A stretch of 64,000 nt of DNA, taken from positions 1-64,000 of the forward strand of contig CAVYTB010000005.1 of assembly GCA_963771295.1 (NCBI GenBank), read 5' to 3'. Positions 61,214-64,000 of the stretch are shown here, one piece after another (position 1 is the first letter of the stretch; each line of letters begins with the position of its first letter). The stretch is from Acidiferrum sp963771295. Lineage in GTDB: Bacteria; Acidobacteriota; Terriglobia; Acidiferrales; UBA7541. Below the pieces are notes generated by a model, which worked only from the letters and a program-made list of their open reading frames with translations, made no database searches and had not been told where the DNA came from. The position numbers were made by a program, and so were the translations under genes.

Positions 61214-62275
61214 CTAGCGGGCGATTCTTTGATCGAAGAACTTGGCCATTAGATCGAGGGCTTCGCGGGTTTCAGGAAGTTGGAAGTGATACCAGAACGC
61301 GTGCGGCAGGGATTCGTAGACGACAAGGTGCGCGTCGTTACCGGCGTGCAGCAAAGCGCGATGGAAAATCGTTGTGTTGCTCAGTAGCAAGTCGCGCGTG
61401 CTGGTGACCAGCAAAGTTGGCGGCATGCCGTGCAAATCGGCAAACATCGGAGACAGGACCGGATCCTTCGGATCGGAGTTCGGCGCATATTCACGCGGAT
61501 GCGGTTTGCTGGCCTCAACCGGTTCAAGAATTCCAGGAAGCCCGTTCAGGGTGAAAAAGTTCTGAGAGTCTCCGGGCTGGCTGAAATCCGCGAGAATCGA
61601 AAACATGCCCAGCGCAGCAGGCATCGGCAGACCTGACTGCTTCAATTTGACGGCGACTTCGGCGGTCAAAATTCCGCCCGCGGAGGTGCCGAAGATGCCT
61701 ATGTTCTGCGGCTTGTGATCCTTCAGCAATTCCTGATAGACCGCGACCACATCTTCAACCGCCGCAGGAAACGGATTTTCCGGCGCGAGGCGGTAGTACA
61801 CAGAGACGACCTTCATTTTCGCGAGATTGGCAATCGGGACGCCTTCGATCAGCGAGCCGGAATCGGAATTGAATCCGCCGCCGTGCAGATTGATCAGCAC
61901 GCACGCGCGATTCGATTCCGGCGTGTCGAGCGGCGTGATCACGTCCGTGCGCACGCCACCCATGATTTTTTCCTCGACGTTTACGGGGAACAGTTTTCGC
62001 GCTTCGGCGGAGGCTTGCGAGCGCCATTGATCCGTGCCGGCGCGGCGCTCCGCAAGGGTTTGCGGCGCGTATTTTTGGCGAGCCAGCGAGTCCAGCCACT
62101 TTTGCGCCTCGGGACTGATCGTAGACGGCATGGGAATGATGCGCGTGACGTGCGCCGTTCCATCTGGGTCAAATGTTGCGGAATCACCAGCCGGATGCGA
62201 GCACGAGGTGAATAGAAGCGCGACTAACAGCAGAACGAAATAGGGGCAGCAACGTTCCCAAAACGCCTTGCTCAC
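61214..62275 (-). CDS. HSL-family alpha/beta-hydrolase lipoprotein
   Basis: A 353-aa esterase of the hormone-sensitive-lipase group. Oxyanion motif LHGGGFNSD, nucleophile elbow GTSAGG, Asp in TSTRDLLL and His in SLPHAFWYH complete the triad. The N-terminus (FVLLLVALLFTSC) is a lipoprotein signal with the lipobox Cys. It may hydrolyse short esters or lactones outside the cytoplasm. Operon with the genes at 62306 onward is possible but a 30-bp gap follows. Confidence 0.88.
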   Translation of the reverse strand: MSKAFWERCCPYFVLLLVALLFTSCSHPAGDSATFDPDGTAHVTRIIPMPSTISPEAQKWLDSLARQKYAPQTLAERRAGTDQWRSQASAEARKLFPVNVEEKIMGGVRTDVITPLDTPESNRACVLINLHGGGFNSDSGSLIEGVPIANLAKMKVVSVYYRLAPENPFPAAVEDVVAVYQELLKDHKPQNIGIFGTSAGGILTAEVAVKLKQSGLPMPAALGMFSILADFSQPGDSQNFFTLNGLPGILEPVEASKPHPREYAPNSDPKDPVLSPMFADLHGMPPTLLVTSTRDLLLSNTTIFHRALLHAGNDAHLVVYESLPHAFWYHFQLPETREALDLMAKFFDQRIAR

Positions 62276-62305
62276 GTGTCCCTCCAGGCTACCAATATCG
62301 AGATG

Positions 62306-63157
62306 CTATTTGTTCGCCGGCGCGACGGGCAAGTGTTTCATCGGATCGTCCGTCTCAACAAACCGCCGCAAAGCGTCCATGACAACCGGCCGGGCGAACA
62401 GCTCGCAGAAAAGATCGATTTCCTTTTTCAGCTCGGCGTGTGGAATGGGTTTGATGAACTTTTTCGCCGCGGCGCGCGTTTGCGCGTCAAACTTCGTTAC
62501 TTGCTGGGCCATCGAGCGCGCCACCTGCAGCGCGTAGCCTTCGCCGGCAAGGTGCGAGACCAGGCCCGCCTGATGCGCGCTTTCTGCCTTTACCGTGCGG
62601 CCGGTGAACAGCAAATCGCGAATGAAACTGTTTCCGACGTCGCGGCGAAGCCGGGGAATACCGCCAAAGCCAGGAATCAGCCCCAGACGCAATTCGGGAA
62701 AACCAAAGCGCGCCATCTTATCCGCAACAATCAAATCACAAACTAACGCAAGCTCCAGACCTCCGCCCATGCACAAGCCATGAACGGCCGCAAAGGTGAC
62801 GAACGGCGCGTCGTCAATCGCATTGGCCACGGCGTGAATGCGTTTCAGGAAGGCACGAACGCCCGCAAGCCGCTTCGCCTTGGGCAGATCGACGGCACCA
62901 CGATAAAGTTCGCGCAAATCCGCTCCGGCGCAAAAGCCGCCCCGGCGCGCGCTAGTGATGATGCAGGCGCTGGTAATAGGAGCGAGTCCCTGGAACGCGC
63001 CGACAAACTTTTCCAGATCGGCAAGCATAACGGTGCCGATTTCGTTGAGCGGCTCGCGGTCGAGAGTCAGTTCGATCACACCGTCGCGCCATTCCCAGCG
63101 CAGCGCTTGGCCACGAAATTCCCTCAATGGCTCCTTGCCTTTAGCGCGCGCGCTCAT
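62306..63157 (-). CDS. Enoyl-CoA hydratase/isomerase-family protein
   Basis: A 283-aa crotonase-fold protein (from MSARAKGKE). The oxyanion regions TSARRGGFCAGADLREL and VHGLCMGGGLELALVCDLI are typical. The first Glu of hydratases is not clear (HGLCMGGGLE, DLIVADKMARFGFPELRLG), so it might be an isomerase or other crotonase. Its ATG overlaps the stop of the acyl-CoA ligase (ATGA). Confidence 0.86.
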   Translation of the reverse strand: MSARAKGKEPLREFRGQALRWEWRDGVIELTLDREPLNEIGTVMLADLEKFVGAFQGLAPITSACIITSARRGGFCAGADLRELYRGAVDLPKAKRLAGVRAFLKRIHAVANAIDDAPFVTFAAVHGLCMGGGLELALVCDLIVADKMARFGFPELRLGLIPGFGGIPRLRRDVGNSFIRDLLFTGRTVKAESAHQAGLVSHLAGEGYALQVARSMAQQVTKFDAQTRAAAKKFIKPIPHAELKKEIDLFCELFARPVVMDALRRFVETDDPMKHLPVAPANK

Positions 63158-64000
63158 CCGCTCACGCCCACGGCCGCGCATTGCTTGCGATACATTTGTT
63201 CAATCTCGTCGCGAAATTTTGCATTGATGGCATCGCGCTTGATTTTGCCCATCGCGGTAAGCAAGCCGCTCTCCGGAGTGAGTGCCTCCTTCAGAATCGT
63301 GAAGTTGCGAATCTGCCGGTAATGCGGCAATTCAGTGTTCACGGTGTCGATCGCGGCCTGCACCGACTTACTGTCCACGGTGCCCGTCACCAGCAGACCG
63401 AGATATCCGCGGCCATTTCCCACCACCACAATTTGCTGCGCACCCGCCAAACGCTGGGCAATTTCCTCTTCAATCGGTTCCGGCGCCACATTGTGGCCGG
63501 AATTCAGAATAATCAGATTCTTGATACGGCCGCTGATGCGCCAGTTTCCGCGCGAATTCATTTCGCCCTGATCGCCGGTGTGGAAAGAACCATCCTTCAG
63601 AACTTTCGCGGTCTCTTCGGGGCGGTTCCAGTAACCCGCGAAAACATTGGGGCCACGTACCACAATCTCGTCATTCTCGCCGGCGATCATTTCGATGCCG
63701 GGTATAGCCACGCCAACGCGACCGGGCTCCGATGGCACACGCGGGTCGTCCATAGTGCAAATGGCGGTGGTTTCCGTGAGCCCGTACACCTGCAGGATGG
63801 GGATGCTGAGCATGTGGAAAAATTGCTGTGTTTCCGGAGCCAGTGGCGCGGAGCCGCAAATTAATGCGCGAAGATGCGGACCAAACCGCTCGCGGATTTT
63901 GCTGAACACCAGATTATTCCCCAGTATCAACCAAAGAGCATCCAAACCGCGCGATTGCCCGCCGTTTTTGCGTAGCCAAGCCGCGCGCGCATTCCGAAAA
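63154..64000 (-). CDS. Long-chain acyl-CoA ligase, C-terminal part (runs off the window)
   Basis: The C-terminal half of an ANL-family ligase: FSKIRERFGPHLRALICGSA, YGLTETTAICTMDDP, SFHTGDQGEMNSRGNWRISG and LIILNSGHNVAPEPIEEE. The frame stays open to the right edge, so the 5' end lies outside. Last ligase lysine is in TAMGKIKRDA. With the crotonase it suggests acyl-CoA degradation or modification. Confidence 0.9.
   Translation of the reverse strand, partial: FRNARAAWLRKNGGQSRGLDALWLILGNNLVFSKIRERFGPHLRALICGSAPLAPETQQFFHMLSIPILQVYGLTETTAICTMDDPRVPSEPGRVGVAIPGIEMIAGENDEIVVRGPNVFAGYWNRPEETAKVLKDGSFHTGDQGEMNSRGNWRISGRIKNLIILNSGHNVAPEPIEEEIAQRLAGAQQIVVVGNGRGYLGLLVTGTVDSKSVQAAIDTVNTELPHYRQIRNFTILKEALTPESGLLTAMGKIKRDAINAKFRDEIEQMYRKQCAAVGVSG

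Overview
The window looks like chromosome from an acidobacterium (Acidobacteriota, probably a soil Terriglobia-type lineage). The main sign is the exported VWFA-related protein at 36042-37127, a family typical of that phylum. Supporting signs are a YXWGXW-repeat protein, a kinase fused to a long TPR-like tail, an NTT-type transporter fused to HEAT repeats, a reaction-centre-type cytochrome fused to a LolA-like domain, and many Tat- or Sec-exported enzymes. This assignment is inference; no rRNA or complete tRNA is present.

Layout. (1) 1-3.8 kb: a GAF-GAF sigma-54 activator faces a secreted protein across a spacer holding a candidate enhancer palindrome and a GG-N10-GC promoter; two tiny basic or zinc-type proteins follow. 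(2) 4.1-10.5 kb is an accessory graveyard. Three copies of a tRNA-Ile 3' half (4694-4741 decayed; 5544-5588 and 7983-8027 identical) mark attachment-site scars. Between and beside them lie an orphan HipB-like antitoxin with a hipA'/xis' deletion fusion, a Phd-VapC pair, a HicB with a minimal HicA-like partner, a VapB-VapC pair, a 5' half of tRNA-Asp, a frameshifted tyrosine recombinase and pairs of 12-bp-period repeats resembling integrase arm sites. An ArsR-SRPBCC pair and a frameshifted membrane protein complete it. (3) 10.6-20 kb: MgtE, MtgA, a DUF1801 protein, YXWGXW protein, a SEL1 protein interrupted by an amber codon, then an exported M42 peptidase, a Tat-exported RidA and a Tat-exported SelA-like PLP enzyme, followed by a flavin split-barrel protein. 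(4) 20-37 kb: giant Ser/Thr kinase, outer-membrane barrel, exported atypical-kinase-like protein, NTT-HEAT transporter with a Shelph-type phosphatase, a 1043-aa exported unknown, and the VWFA protein. (5) 37-46 kb: SIS-MFS-ROK sugar operon, PhoD, and a two-subunit molybdenum oxidoreductase whose upstream region carries a 143-bp MITE-like palindrome. (6) 45.7-49 kb: PilZ, PAS-GGDEF (in-frame TAA), MotA (frameshift) and MotB, a c-di-GMP/motility set with two broken genes. (7) 49-64 kb: beta-barrel protein; cytochrome c, GMC oxidoreductase and its small subunit; a lipid-building cluster (CDP-alcohol transferase facing ACP, acyl-AMP ligase, lipid kinase and PlsC); an orphan lipoprotein; a three-gene operon of a serine-less HtrA, an intact HtrA-like protease and a LuxR regulator with a dead receiver; an HSL-type lipase; and enoyl-CoA hydratase plus acyl-CoA ligase running off the right edge.

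The most notable signals are the tRNA-Ile scar array with toxin-antitoxin cargo, the Tat-exported RidA/PLP-enzyme pair, the cytoplasmic-looking protease/pseudoprotease/pseudoreceiver operon, and the exported kinase-like protein. All assignments come from reading the sequence; no searches were run.
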